In this document: piece after piece, positions 1 to 8,544 of the stretch
How positions within the stretch are numbered: position 1 is the stretch's first letter
How the letters are laid out: the number at the start of each line of letters is the position of its first letter
Notes under the pieces: generated by a model
Database searches by the model: none
What the model was told of the DNA's origin: nothing
Seen by the model: the letters and a program-made list of their open reading frames with translations, nothing else
NCBI GenBank assembly: GCA_045602385.1
Contig: JAZSBL010000045.1
Coordinates: forward strand, 20,848-84,847
Origin: SVTX01 sp045602385
GTDB lineage: Bacteria > Bacillota > Clostridia > Oscillospirales > CAG-272
Direction of reading: 5' to 3'
DNA: 64,000 nt
Program-made: the position numbers and the translations under genes

Positions 1-1706
1 GTGCAATTCTCTAAGAGACAATCGTCGACCTTGTCAAAGAGCATGTTTTGTCTGATCTGCTTTTCGCCAAGCTCGGCTACAAGAGATTCCTCTGTGTAGG
101 TCACCGTGCTGCCGGAGCTTGCGTAATAGTCATTGTAGTATATTACCAGCGCCGCCAATCCCTCTTTGTATTCTTCGTCGGAAATGGATAGGCCCTCCTG
201 CTTTGCTATGGTGTAGTAGATAAGATTGTTTCTGACCACTTCCTTTGCAAGGGATACAACCGCCGCACCGGGATCCGCTCCCTCTTCAAGACCCATGTAG
301 AGGGAAACGAACTCATCGAGGTTGTTAAACGTATATCCGTAGTAGTAGGAATAGTACTGCATGTAGTATTCAAACTGGTCGAGGTACTGATAGTACCAAT
401 ACTCAACTGACTGCTCGGGATACTCAATAACCGTAGCCTTTTCGATAAGCTGGCTCATGATAGCGGATACCGCTTCTTCCTCTGCGGCGTCCTTAGAAGC
501 TGTTTCGAGCTTGGTTCTTACATCCTCGCGATATTCCTCGGTAGATCCGCTGAACTTAAGAGTTTCATGCACGTAGGTATCATTGAACTCCGGAATAGAA
601 TACTGAATAGTATACTCTACCCAAACGTGGAAGACTACGTCCTTACCCGCAAGATCAACGTGGCTGTAGTCTTCGGGGAAGGTCAGATTGATTTTGTGGG
701 GATTTTCCTTGCTTGTCTGGCTGGGAATGAGGCCGATAAGAGCATCCTCAAATCCGGGTATGAATGAACCGGAGCCGATAACAAGCTCGTAAGAATATTT
801 GTCGTCTGCGTTAGAGCCGCCCTCGAAAGCTACCCCGTCAAGATATCCCGTATAATAGATATATGCAGAATCGCCGTGGTTTATAGGGCGGTGAGTGAAT
901 ATCTCGCCTTGTCCGGCGGGTTTTCTGTTTTCAAAGCATTTTCTCTCGATATACTGCTGTACTAAAGCGTCGTCGCCAAGTTCTGCTTTGACATTTGCCT
1001 TGTATTCATCTGCGGTGCCTTCGAATTTTAGAACATCCTTTACGAATTCACTGTTAAATTCGGGAATGACGTACTGTATTGTATATTCCACCCAAATATG
1101 GAATGCAACAGCCTTTCCCGCAAGAGAAGAATCTTCGTAATTTTCGGGGAAGTTCACGTTGACAATGAATGGGTTATCCTTGCCGGTACTTTCGGGTATG
1201 ACACCGATCAAGGCATCCTCAACTCCGGGGAAGAACGCGCCGGAGCCGACAACCAGCTCATAAGGCGATTCGTCATCTGCGTTGGAGCCGCCCTCAAAGA
1301 TTTCTCCGTTGATGTATCCCGTGTAGTAGATGAAAGCCGAGTCGCCGTACGCAATCGCGCGGTCGCGCAGGGAGCTTCCGGCATGAAGCTTCTGTCTGTT
1401 TTTAAAGCACTCATCATCGATGTACTTTTGAACAAGAGCGTCGTCTACGAGATATTCCGTGCTGAGCGTTACGGTAGTGTTCTTGTACAACTCAGGGGAA
1501 AGCGTGATATATTTAGATAGGTCTGCGCCAAGATAGTCAAAGTCCTCGGTTACCTTTTGGTTCTCGGATCCGGATTCGGTCTCGCTTGCGGTCTCCGATT
1601 CCTCCGGTTTTTTATTGCCCAGGAATAAGATCGCGATCGTAACCGCAGCCGCTAAAAGCAGGACCGACAGAATGATAACGAGCACCTTTAATTTATTATT
1701 CTTCAT
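1..1706 (-). CDS. Membrane-anchored trigger-factor-like foldase with two FKBP domains (3' end outside window)
   Basis: At least 568 residues are readable from ATG 1706 and the frame is still open at base 1. GAAAGGAT precedes the ATG. Residues 8-29 form one hydrophobic anchor followed by a Glu/Ser-rich linker; there is no ribosome-binding trigger-factor N-domain and no lipobox Cys. Two FKBP-type peptidyl-prolyl isomerase domains follow, at about 120-212 and 278-370. Both contain IYYTGY, FEGGSNADD, a GSGxFxPGxEDALIG stretch and WVEYTIQY, and they lie in a repeat unit of about 157 residues. The remainder is Tyr-rich, predicted helical, and resembles the trigger factor C-terminal chaperone arm. 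The family isomerises prolyl bonds during folding. The anchor suggests it acts on exported proteins outside the membrane; that is inference. A separate cytosolic trigger factor would be expected elsewhere. Confidence 0.82.
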   Translation of the reverse strand, partial: MKNNKLKVLVIILSVLLLAAAVTIAILFLGNKKPEESETASETESGSENQKVTEDFDYLGADLSKYITLSPELYKNTTVTLSTEYLVDDALVQKYIDDECFKNRQKLHAGSSLRDRAIAYGDSAFIYYTGYINGEIFEGGSNADDESPYELVVGSGAFFPGVEDALIGVIPESTGKDNPFIVNVNFPENYEDSSLAGKAVAFHIWVEYTIQYVIPEFNSEFVKDVLKFEGTADEYKANVKAELGDDALVQQYIERKCFENRKPAGQGEIFTHRPINHGDSAYIYYTGYLDGVAFEGGSNADDKYSYELVIGSGSFIPGFEDALIGLIPSQTSKENPHKINLTFPEDYSHVDLAGKDVVFHVWVEYTIQYSIPEFNDTYVHETLKFSGSTEEYREDVRTKLETASKDAAEEEAVSAIMSQLIEKATVIEYPEQSVEYWYYQYLDQFEYYMQYYSYYYGYTFNNLDEFVSLYMGLEEGADPGAAVVSLAKEVVRNNLIYYTIAKQEGLSISDEEYKEGLAALVIYYNDYYASSGSTVTYTEESLVAELGEKQIRQNMLFDKVDDCLLENC

Positions 1707-1738
1707 ATTTTTTTATCCTTTCGGTTATTCCAAAATAT

Positions 1739-1767
1739 ATAATACTATTTAACGGACATAAAATCAA
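1739..1767 (-). promoter_or_regulatory. Sigma-A-type promoter of the foldase gene
   Basis: On the minus strand a TTGATT -35 box (1762-1767) is 17 bases from a TATTAT -10 box (1739-1744). It lies about 33 bases upstream of the foldase ATG. Confidence 0.6.
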
Positions 1768-1806
1768 GTACATTTTGAAAACAAATTGCAAATGGCGGCA
1801 TTATTC

Positions 1807-1835
1807 TTGACATTAAGATGCAAAAATGATACAAT
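1807..1835 (+). promoter_or_regulatory. Sigma-A-type promoter of birA
   Basis: TTGACA (1807-1812), a 17-base spacer and TACAAT (1830-1835). Transcription should begin near 1842, so the in-frame GTG at 1839 cannot be the start and ATG 1869 is favoured. Confidence 0.7.
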
Positions 1836-1868
1836 TTAGTGGTAAAAAGAGTAAATGGAGGGACGGTT

Positions 1869-2603
1869 ATGCAATTTGGACTTAAAACAATAAAATATGA
1901 TTGCATCGACTCTACCAATGCTGAAGCGAAGCGATACGCCGCGGAGAATGGCGAGGGAGAGCCGGTTTTGTTCCTTGCAAGAGAGCAAAGCGCGGGCAGA
2001 GGACGGCTTGGCAGAAGCTTCTATTCAAGACTTTTGGGCGGGATATATATGTCCTTGCTCTATTTTACCGATAGCGCGCTATCGGATGCGGTGAGCGTGA
2101 CTACGGCCGCCGCAGTTTGTGTGGCGGAGGCTATAGAGAGCGTAACGGGCAAGACGGTGAAAATAAAATGGGTCAACGATATTTATGACGAGCGTGGCAA
2201 GGTCGCGGGAATTCTTGCGGAGACGTTATCGGTAGGGAACAAAATTGCGGTAATCGTTGGAATAGGAATAAACACCGGAGAAGAGGATTTTCCAAAGGAG
2301 CTTCACGGCGTTGCGGCGAGCATCGGGGAGATAAGCGAATCGGAAAGGGAAAACATCGTGCTTTCAATTGCGGAATCGCTGTTGAATCATGCCGAAAATC
2401 CATCAGACCGCGGATATATGAATGGCTACCGACAAAGGTTCATGCTTGATGGAGCCGAGGTCAACCTCTTACGGGCAGACGAGATAATAGCCCACGGCAG
2501 AGTTGAGGGCGTGACCGATGACGGCGGGCTTGTATTTTTGAGAGATGGAGAGAACAAGCCCGAGATCATCAGAACAGGCGAAGTCACTGTCAGAACGAAA
2601 TAA
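1869..2603 (+). CDS. birA: Biotin--[biotin carboxyl-carrier protein] ligase, catalytic-only type
   Basis: 244 residues. The enzyme makes biotinyl-AMP and transfers biotin to a lysine of carboxyl-carrier proteins such as acetyl-CoA carboxylase. GRGRLGR at residues 43-49 is the biotin/adenylate loop, and KWVND near residue 100 matches the family KWPND motif. The N-terminal helix-turn-helix of bifunctional BirA repressors is absent, so this is a monofunctional ligase that should not bind DNA. The start is ATG 1869 because GGAGGGA lies just upstream and the promoter excludes the earlier GTG. It is monocistronic, with a promoter upstream and a hairpin terminator downstream. Confidence 0.92.
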   Translation: MQFGLKTIKYDCIDSTNAEAKRYAAENGEGEPVLFLAREQSAGRGRLGRSFYSRLLGGIYMSLLYFTDSALSDAVSVTTAAAVCVAEAIESVTGKTVKIKWVNDIYDERGKVAGILAETLSVGNKIAVIVGIGINTGEEDFPKELHGVAASIGEISESERENIVLSIAESLLNHAENPSDRGYMNGYRQRFMLDGAEVNLLRADEIIAHGRVEGVTDDGGLVFLRDGENKPEIIRTGEVTVRTK

Positions 2604-2608
2604 AAATT

Positions 2609-2640
2609 GGGGACGTCAATGGACGTCCCCGTTTCTTTAT
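2609..2640 (+). terminator. Rho-independent terminator between birA and the convergent SLOG gene
   Basis: A perfect 9-bp stem (GGGGACGTC at 2609-2617 with GACGTCCCC at 2622-2630) and a 4-base loop. A T-rich tract follows on the plus strand and an A-rich tract precedes it, so it can act in both directions. Confidence 0.85.
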
Positions 2641-3146
2641 TTTTTTAGTGCCGTGAGCATATCGGAGACGTTTATTATCTCCTTTCCGCTATTCAAGGCA
2701 CGGTTTACCGTGTATGCAGTCCCTCCGCCGCTGTGTTCAAGATAGGCAACGCCTATGTCGCCAAGCTCAACCAAGCGGTTGTTTCTCTCGTGCAAGCATG
2801 TCGAGGTGTATGTGTTGGCGATATATTCAACACGGTCAGCCCTTGACAAAATGTCGTTGTATACTTCAATGTCATGAGCAGACCAGAATCTTGTCTGGTT
2901 TCTGCAGGGAAGTATCAGTTCAAGAGATACGGAAGGAAAGTTGTCCTTGAGGCGCAACACGGCAAGCGCCGCAAGCGTATCAAATCCCAGGGCGCCACCC
3001 GTATAAAATCTTGTAATGCCGGAATTCACCATGGTTTTCAGGAGGCAGTCGAGTACAAATGAAATGTCCGCGCCCACATTGCAGTCTATATCACGGTGTC
3101 CCGTAAAAAAAGCGGAGCGTATTTTCCCCACACCCTGTTGCGACAT
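2637..3146 (-). CDS. YpsA/SLOG-family protein (DUF1273-like)
   Basis: 169 residues. FFTGHR near the N terminus and GGALGFDTLAA at about 50-60 are the Rossmann-like nucleotide-binding signatures of SLOG proteins related to Bacillus YpsA. SLOG folds are thought to bind nucleotide-derived ligands. YpsA itself has been linked to division and stress, but the biochemical role of this protein is not known. The start ATG is preceded by AGGAGGAT at ideal spacing. The gene has its own promoter and shares a bidirectional terminator with birA. Confidence 0.8.
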   Translation of the reverse strand: MSQQGVGKIRSAFFTGHRDIDCNVGADISFVLDCLLKTMVNSGITRFYTGGALGFDTLAALAVLRLKDNFPSVSLELILPCRNQTRFWSAHDIEVYNDILSRADRVEYIANTYTSTCLHERNNRLVELGDIGVAYLEHSGGGTAYTVNRALNSGKEIINVSDMLTALKK

Positions 3147-3186
3147 AATTATCCTCCTATAAGCTATTTATCGATCGGTTTAATAC

Positions 3187-3215
3187 ATTATAGCACATAT
3201 GTTCTAAAATGTAAA
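3187..3215 (-). promoter_or_regulatory. Promoter of the SLOG gene
   Basis: On the minus strand TTTACA (3210-3215), 17 bases, TATAAT (3187-3192). The leader to the ATG at 3146 is about 35 bases. Confidence 0.75.
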
Positions 3216-3237
3216 GGGGTTTATCATGATTTTTTTA

Positions 3238-3284
3238 AAAAACAGCAACCGAGAAGAGAGAGCTACGATCCTATTCTCGGTTGC
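3238..3284 (-). terminator. Terminator of the minus-strand glnN-to-EamA gene run
   Basis: GCAACCGAGAA and TTCTCGGTTGC (3245-3255 with 3274-3284) form an 11-bp stem with an 18-base loop. On the minus strand TGTTTTTT follows, just after the EamA stop codon. Confidence 0.75.
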
Positions 3285-3314
3285 CGCAATTAGCTTTCAG
3301 GTATTGTTGACCGG

Positions 3315-4160
3315 TCATAGGACTATGGCCAGGACGATTCCGGCCACGGAAATTAAGGATCCTATAATCGTTAGGGCGGAGTACTTCTTTTTATACATAA
3401 TAAAACCGATGAGCATAATGAAGATTATCGTAGTGCTTTCAATTGCATTGACAAGCACAATGTTTGCGTTTGTGATTGCCCATCCGGACAAGAGCATACC
3501 AAGGCCTACCACGATTGCTTGGGCAGAATATTTGGGGATTGAGATCTCCTTATAATTCAGCCTTGGGCGGAACACCGCCAAAAGGACAAGACCTGCGACT
3601 ATCATGCTCAGGAATGCCATCGTTTCATTTGAAATAAGCCCTTTTTGTATGCTGCTCTTCAAAATAAACGGCTTGAAGGTTCTTGCCAGAACAGAAACTG
3701 TTTCAAGCCCAACTCCACGCATATCGGTGCGCTCTCCCTCTCCCTTGCTTTGGAAATTTATTGTCAGCACGGTACCGACCATAAAAACCGCTATACCGAC
3801 AGTGCTCCAGAGAGAGAGCCTGTCAATTGCAAGAACAAAGGAGATTATCAAGGTAAAGATCACCTTGGATTTGGAGATTATCTCGATATGCAGAGGGTTG
3901 GATTTTTTAACAGCCAATTGATGCGAAAAAATATTTATAGACTCCAGCACGCCGTAAAGCAAAACGTAAGGCAAGCAACTCCAGTCCAGCTGCCAATTAA
4001 GTAGTGCGGCGATGAGCAGAACGGGAGTAACGAAAACAATTCTGTATATCGCGTGATTGGCGGCCGAGACGTTGCGCATCACGTTTTTATTTAAAAGCGT
4101 GTCAATAGCCTTGGATAGCGCGCAAAGCACGGCAAACAGAATACCAATTCCGAAATTCAT
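3315..4160 (-). CDS. EamA-family (DMT superfamily) transporter
   Basis: 281 residues in about ten hydrophobic segments, arranged as two EamA-like halves, the usual form of drug/metabolite transporters of about 280-300 residues. The substrate cannot be read from sequence; relatives export amino acids, sugars or other metabolites. Its ATG overlaps the stop of the preceding large gene as ATGA (4157-4160), which indicates translational coupling and a probable joint role. A strong hairpin terminator follows. It is only distantly similar to the other EamA protein at 32.7-33.5 kb. Confidence 0.85.
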   Translation of the reverse strand: MNFGIGILFAVLCALSKAIDTLLNKNVMRNVSAANHAIYRIVFVTPVLLIAALLNWQLDWSCLPYVLLYGVLESINIFSHQLAVKKSNPLHIEIISKSKVIFTLIISFVLAIDRLSLWSTVGIAVFMVGTVLTINFQSKGEGERTDMRGVGLETVSVLARTFKPFILKSSIQKGLISNETMAFLSMIVAGLVLLAVFRPRLNYKEISIPKYSAQAIVVGLGMLLSGWAITNANIVLVNAIESTTIIFIMLIGFIMYKKKYSALTIIGSLISVAGIVLAIVL

Positions 4161-6286
4161 TCTTCTTTTTCCTTTTTATTTTTGATATATTTGTTGTAAA
4201 GGAAGGATATGAGCGGGATTATGAGAAGCGAGAAGAGTGAAGGCCAGGATTCCTTGATCTTGGCAATAAGCGTGCTTACAAGCGGGACTCCGGAATCGCT
4301 GAGTGTGATTGCAAGATATACGCAAAGATATATGAACACCGCAGCCAGAGAAAGCAGAACGAAGAAAGATTTTTTGTATATTTTCATCGCTTTGTTTTGA
4401 GCGCGAAGCTCGCGGTTCTCGTTTTCTATGGTATCTATCTCAAGACGGGTCTTTTGGTATGTGTGGATCTGATTTTCAAAAGCGTGGTATTCGTGCGGGA
4501 AGTTACCGGTTTTAAAAATAATTTCGGTAAGATCGTCTATTGGGAACGAAACAACTGTTTCGAACTTGTAGAGAGTGCATACCGTCTGAAGCGCCTCTTC
4601 AAGGGGCATACGCTTGAGATTTATGCGACGGAGATAAAGGACCATGTCGAAGAGCAGCTCTCGAATGTGCTCCTTTTCTCTGCGATCCGACACTATACCG
4701 TACATATCGATCATGTATGATGCAACGATTGCGGTAACGTATGAATTGAAAAGCTCGCCACCCTCGCTGATGTTGTCCCTTACGTATTGGGCAAGACCGC
4801 AAAGCATGCGCTCCTCGCCGATCTCGACTGCAATTTTAAGGATCTTTATAAAATCGTATTCGGTTATATACTCAAAACGACTGTCGATAACGTCACGGAT
4901 CACGTCAGAGCATGTGTCTGCGAGGTATTTGGGACGATTGGCTTCCGCAAGAGAGAGCGCGCTGTGTCGTTCAAGTATCTCTCTGACGGAGCTTACGTCC
5001 TTGTTTTTCTTTATGTAGCTGTATGCGGCGCGTGTAAGCTCGTCGCCGTGTCCGAGAAAATGATAAAACATCCAGTGCGCCTTACAGGTCGCTCCAAAGG
5101 TTTTGTCATATGAGCCGTCTTCCTTCAGGTGGGGGGCCATAAGCTCCAGAACGTGGGAGATCGCCTGCTTGTCATACTTGCCCGCAGTCATGCCCTCGTT
5201 TTCAAACTCCTTAAGCTTGTCCAATATCTCCACGGTTTTCATAAAGCTTCCCAAAATGAATCCGCTGGACAGATCCTCTTGTATCTTAAGCTCAAGCTTG
5301 GAGAACATCAGCGCCAGGCTCTTGTCGGTCGAGTGAACGGTAAACGAATCTGATTTTTCAAACCGCTTGTCGTTGATTTCTATAAGCTTTACGCCATATT
5401 TTTCAACGATGTCGGTTATTCTGGGGGGCAGTGATGCCATCAGATCCTGATTTACCAGGATCGTACTGTGTATGCCTAGTCGGGCGTTTTTTATAAGATC
5501 GTCAACGCTCTCATCGTCAACGGTATACTTTTTGTAATAAAATTTGTTGTTTTCAAGCGAGTTTAGGAAGTAGCTGAAGCCGAGAGTGTCGTTCGCCTCG
5601 CTCTGCAGTATCGCGAGAGAATGGTTATCGGACAGCAAATTTATAAGAATGTTATAAAGCAGCTTGATATGCTTTTGGTAGTCCAGAAGCAGAGAGGAGA
5701 AAATAATTTTACGGTTGTTATGCTTTGAGATTACCGAGTTGCCGAGGCTGTCGGTCATAATGGGGGACCACGTGCCCTCGGCAGAGCGCATCAAAAGCCA
5801 GTATTTACCTGAAACGGCAGTGTTTTTGTAGCATGTATCGATTACCTCGTCAACGCCAATCTTGTTGGGGAACGTAAAATACGCTTCAACGCTGCCCGCG
5901 CCGCATTGCAAGGATATATATTTTTCCGCATAGCTGCTTTCAAGGCGCAGGATCGAATCATCAATAAAGGGGAAGGGATTATCAATGCCTTTAAGGTTGT
6001 TTTGATGTAGCAAAAGGCATGCGCCGCCCTTGTCCAGATAAGCTCGGAACATGTCGGCAAAAGTGGGATCGGATACGTGCTGATAAATGTTTTTGTCATT
6101 AAATGCGTTGGTGGCGAAAATTACACAGTCTGTCTTGTCGGGGTCAAGAGAAGAGTTCAGTCGATCTATATTTTCTCTTGTAAAGCTGGTAAGCTCAAAG
6201 CCAAGATCGGAGAGATCCTTTCTAAGATCGGCGTATGAGTAATTTCGCATCTCGGAAATGTTTTGTACCAAAGCGAGCTTAAACAT
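4157..6286 (-). CDS. Uncharacterised large protein with C-terminal membrane segments
   Basis: 709 residues, not recognised. The start is ATG 6286 (MFKLALVQN), preceded by AGAGG; an upstream in-frame ATG at 6337 has no such site. The first 250 residues look like an alpha/beta domain: a hydrophobic strand (CVIFATNAF) and a later Gly-Gly-Ala strand (GGACLLLHQ) recall ThuA or glutamine-amidotransferase-like folds, but no Cys-His-Glu triad is evident. A long helical, soluble middle follows, then a short coiled coil (about 615-640) and two hydrophobic helices near 645-705 ending in a Lys/Glu-rich tail. It is followed with a 4-base overlap by an EamA transporter and lies 72 bases after glnN. A function in sensing or assisting transport is only a guess. 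Confidence 0.6.
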   Translation of the reverse strand: MFKLALVQNISEMRNYSYADLRKDLSDLGFELTSFTRENIDRLNSSLDPDKTDCVIFATNAFNDKNIYQHVSDPTFADMFRAYLDKGGACLLLHQNNLKGIDNPFPFIDDSILRLESSYAEKYISLQCGAGSVEAYFTFPNKIGVDEVIDTCYKNTAVSGKYWLLMRSAEGTWSPIMTDSLGNSVISKHNNRKIIFSSLLLDYQKHIKLLYNILINLLSDNHSLAILQSEANDTLGFSYFLNSLENNKFYYKKYTVDDESVDDLIKNARLGIHSTILVNQDLMASLPPRITDIVEKYGVKLIEINDKRFEKSDSFTVHSTDKSLALMFSKLELKIQEDLSSGFILGSFMKTVEILDKLKEFENEGMTAGKYDKQAISHVLELMAPHLKEDGSYDKTFGATCKAHWMFYHFLGHGDELTRAAYSYIKKNKDVSSVREILERHSALSLAEANRPKYLADTCSDVIRDVIDSRFEYITEYDFIKILKIAVEIGEERMLCGLAQYVRDNISEGGELFNSYVTAIVASYMIDMYGIVSDRREKEHIRELLFDMVLYLRRINLKRMPLEEALQTVCTLYKFETVVSFPIDDLTEIIFKTGNFPHEYHAFENQIHTYQKTRLEIDTIENENRELRAQNKAMKIYKKSFFVLLSLAAVFIYLCVYLAITLSDSGVPLVSTLIAKIKESWPSLFSLLIIPLISFLYNKYIKNKKEKEE

Positions 6287-6358
6287 AAAAACCTCTGTCA
6301 ATAAAAATTTCTTGAAACGCTGTTTATGCGGAAGCATGCCGCCTGTCGGCGGCGAATG

Positions 6359-8452
6359 TTATTGCTTGAGGGTCATCTCACCGTATGAGGGGAGAGGCCA
6401 GAGTGACGAGGGAACAAGCGACTCTGCGCTGTCCACGGCGCGGCGAAGCGAATTCATGAGCGGAATAACCTTTTCCTTGTATGCAAACGCAGAGAGCCTG
6501 AAATCAGGCTCTTTTTCCGCGGTGCTTGCGGCGCTTCTGAGCTTATCAGCGGTCTCGAATGCCTCTGTTGCCAGAATAGACAGGTCGGCAATTACGCGTC
6601 GCTCAAGGCCGGAATGGAGATTGGAGCCGAATATCGCCTGCTTGTCCTTTGCGGTGCGCGTAAGATCGCCTATATATGCCTCAATTGCGGGGATTATCTT
6701 CTTGTTTGTCATATCGACCATAGTCTTTGCCTCGATATCGATAATGTTGGAGTAGTTTTCAAACATTATCTCCTCGCGTGCGCGAAGCTCCACCTCGCTC
6801 ATTACGCCAAGTGAGGTAAAGAGGGCGATATTCTTTTCTGCGGTAATAGAGGAGAGGGAATCGATCGAGGTCTTAAAGTTTAGCAAGCCGCGGCGCTCTG
6901 CCTCCTCGGGCCACTTTGATGAGTAGCCGTTACCGTTGAATATGATTCTCTTGTGTGCCTTGAGCGTATTCTTTATAAGCTTTTTGGCATCCTTTTCAAT
7001 ATTGTTTGTACCGTCAAGCTTGTCGGCAAAGTCCTTGAGTATCTTTGCTACCGCGGTGTTAAGCATAATGTTGGCAAGCGCGATGTTCTGCGACGAGCCT
7101 ACCATTCTGAACTCAAACTTGTTGCCTGTGAATGCAAAGGGAGATGTTCTGTTACGGTCTGTGGAGTCGTAGCGGAAGGTGGGGACGCTGGGAACACCGA
7201 GGTCCATTGTGCGACGAGCCTTGTCGGTGTAGTCGGTCTCACCGATGATCGCCTCAACAAGCTCCTCAAGCTCATCGCCAAGGAATATCGAAACGATGGC
7301 AGGGGGCGCTTCGTCCGCGCCAAGACGGTGGTCGTTGCCGGCAGTAGCAACCGATACGCGGAGCAGATCCTGATAATCGTCAACCGCCTTGATTATAGCC
7401 GACATGAAAAGCAAAAACTGGGTGTTAGATGCGGGATTTTTACCTGCGGAGAGCAGATTCTTACCCGTGTCAGTGCCGATAGACCAGTTGTTGTGCTTAC
7501 CAGAGCCGTTGATGCCGGCGTAGGGCTTCTCGTGCAGGAGCGCAACAAGACCGTGACGCTCTGCCACTCTCTTGATCATTTCCATGACGATAAGGTTCTG
7601 GTCTACCGCTACGTTTGTTGTAACGTATACGGGGGCAAGCTCGTGCTGAGAGGGGGCAACCTCGTTATGCTTGGTCTTAGATGTGATACCAAGCTTCCAA
7701 AGCTCCTCGTCAAGCTCGTGCATAAAGTCGGATATTTTCGTCTTGAGGGGGCCGTAGTAGTGGTCCTCAAGCTGCTGTGTCTTAGGTGCGGGATTGCCAA
7801 AAAGGGTTCTTCCCGTGTAGAGGAGATCGTCGCGGCGATCGTAGTACTCCTTGTTGATAAGGAAATATTCCTGCTCTGCGCCTACCGATGTGGATACGCG
7901 CGTTGCGGTATTGTCACCGAAGAGCGCGAGAATACGGAGCGCGTGCTCACTGAGGGCGTCCATGGAGCGGAGCAAGGGTGTCTTTGTATCAAGAGCATCA
8001 CCCGTGTATGAGCAGAACACCGTAGGGATATAAAGTGTTTTATCCTTTATAAAGGCATAGGAAGAGGGGTCCCAAGCCGTATATCCGCGCGCGTTACAGG
8101 TTTCGCGGAGACCGCCGGAGGGGAACGACGAGGCGTCGGATTCTCCCTTGATAAGCTCCTTGCCGGAAAACTCCATAACCACCTTGTCGCCACCTATCGG
8201 GGAGATAAAGGAGTCGTGCTTTTCGGCCGTAACGCTGGTTAATGGCTGGAACCAGTGGGTATAGTGGGTTGCGCCCTTTTCAACCGCCCAATCCTTCATC
8301 GCGTTTGCGACTACGTTGGCAATTGAAACGTCGATCGTTTTTCCTGTCTGAATGGTGTATGTAAGGGACTTGTATACGTCCTTGGGGAGTCTTTGACGCA
8401 TGACGGCGTCGTTAAAAACCATACAACCAAAGATTTCGGGAATATTAGACAT
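6359..8452 (-). CDS. glnN: Glutamine synthetase type III
   Basis: 697 residues, the size of GSIII enzymes and far longer than type I (about 450). It makes glutamine from glutamate, ammonia and ATP. Visible family features are an EQEYFLIN metal/glutamate-site strand, NGSGKHNNWS, and NDHRLGADEAPP, with a long C-terminal helical extension. ATG 8452 (MSNIPEIFG) is chosen over an in-frame ATG at 8491 because AAGGCGG precedes it and because 8491 lies between the -10 box and the coding region with no ribosome site. It has its own near-consensus promoter. No nitrogen regulator or PII gene is adjacent. Confidence 0.95.
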   Translation of the reverse strand: MSNIPEIFGCMVFNDAVMRQRLPKDVYKSLTYTIQTGKTIDVSIANVVANAMKDWAVEKGATHYTHWFQPLTSVTAEKHDSFISPIGGDKVVMEFSGKELIKGESDASSFPSGGLRETCNARGYTAWDPSSYAFIKDKTLYIPTVFCSYTGDALDTKTPLLRSMDALSEHALRILALFGDNTATRVSTSVGAEQEYFLINKEYYDRRDDLLYTGRTLFGNPAPKTQQLEDHYYGPLKTKISDFMHELDEELWKLGITSKTKHNEVAPSQHELAPVYVTTNVAVDQNLIVMEMIKRVAERHGLVALLHEKPYAGINGSGKHNNWSIGTDTGKNLLSAGKNPASNTQFLLFMSAIIKAVDDYQDLLRVSVATAGNDHRLGADEAPPAIVSIFLGDELEELVEAIIGETDYTDKARRTMDLGVPSVPTFRYDSTDRNRTSPFAFTGNKFEFRMVGSSQNIALANIMLNTAVAKILKDFADKLDGTNNIEKDAKKLIKNTLKAHKRIIFNGNGYSSKWPEEAERRGLLNFKTSIDSLSSITAEKNIALFTSLGVMSEVELRAREEIMFENYSNIIDIEAKTMVDMTNKKIIPAIEAYIGDLTRTAKDKQAIFGSNLHSGLERRVIADLSILATEAFETADKLRSAASTAEKEPDFRLSAFAYKEKVIPLMNSLRRAVDSAESLVPSSLWPLPSYGEMTLKQ

Positions 8453-8500
8453 GATATACCGCCTTTCCATTAAAAAGAAACATTCTCGCATTATATACTG

Positions 8501-8529
8501 ATTATATATCGAAAACGTTTACTTGTCAA
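8501..8529 (-). promoter_or_regulatory. Near-perfect sigma-A promoter of glnN
   Basis: On the minus strand TTGACA (8524-8529), 17 bases, TATAAT (8501-8506). Both boxes match consensus, consistent with strong expression of glutamine synthetase. Confidence 0.85.
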
Positions 8530-8544
8530 GGGAAAAGCGACTTT

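Noticed and set aside
1839..1868. GTG at 1839 as the birA start
   Set aside because: It lies at the predicted transcription start, and ATG 1869 has the GGAGGGA site.
6953..8011. A 352-codon plus-strand frame inside glnN
   Set aside because: It is antisense to a fully conserved glutamine synthetase, has no ribosome site, and its product has no domain features.
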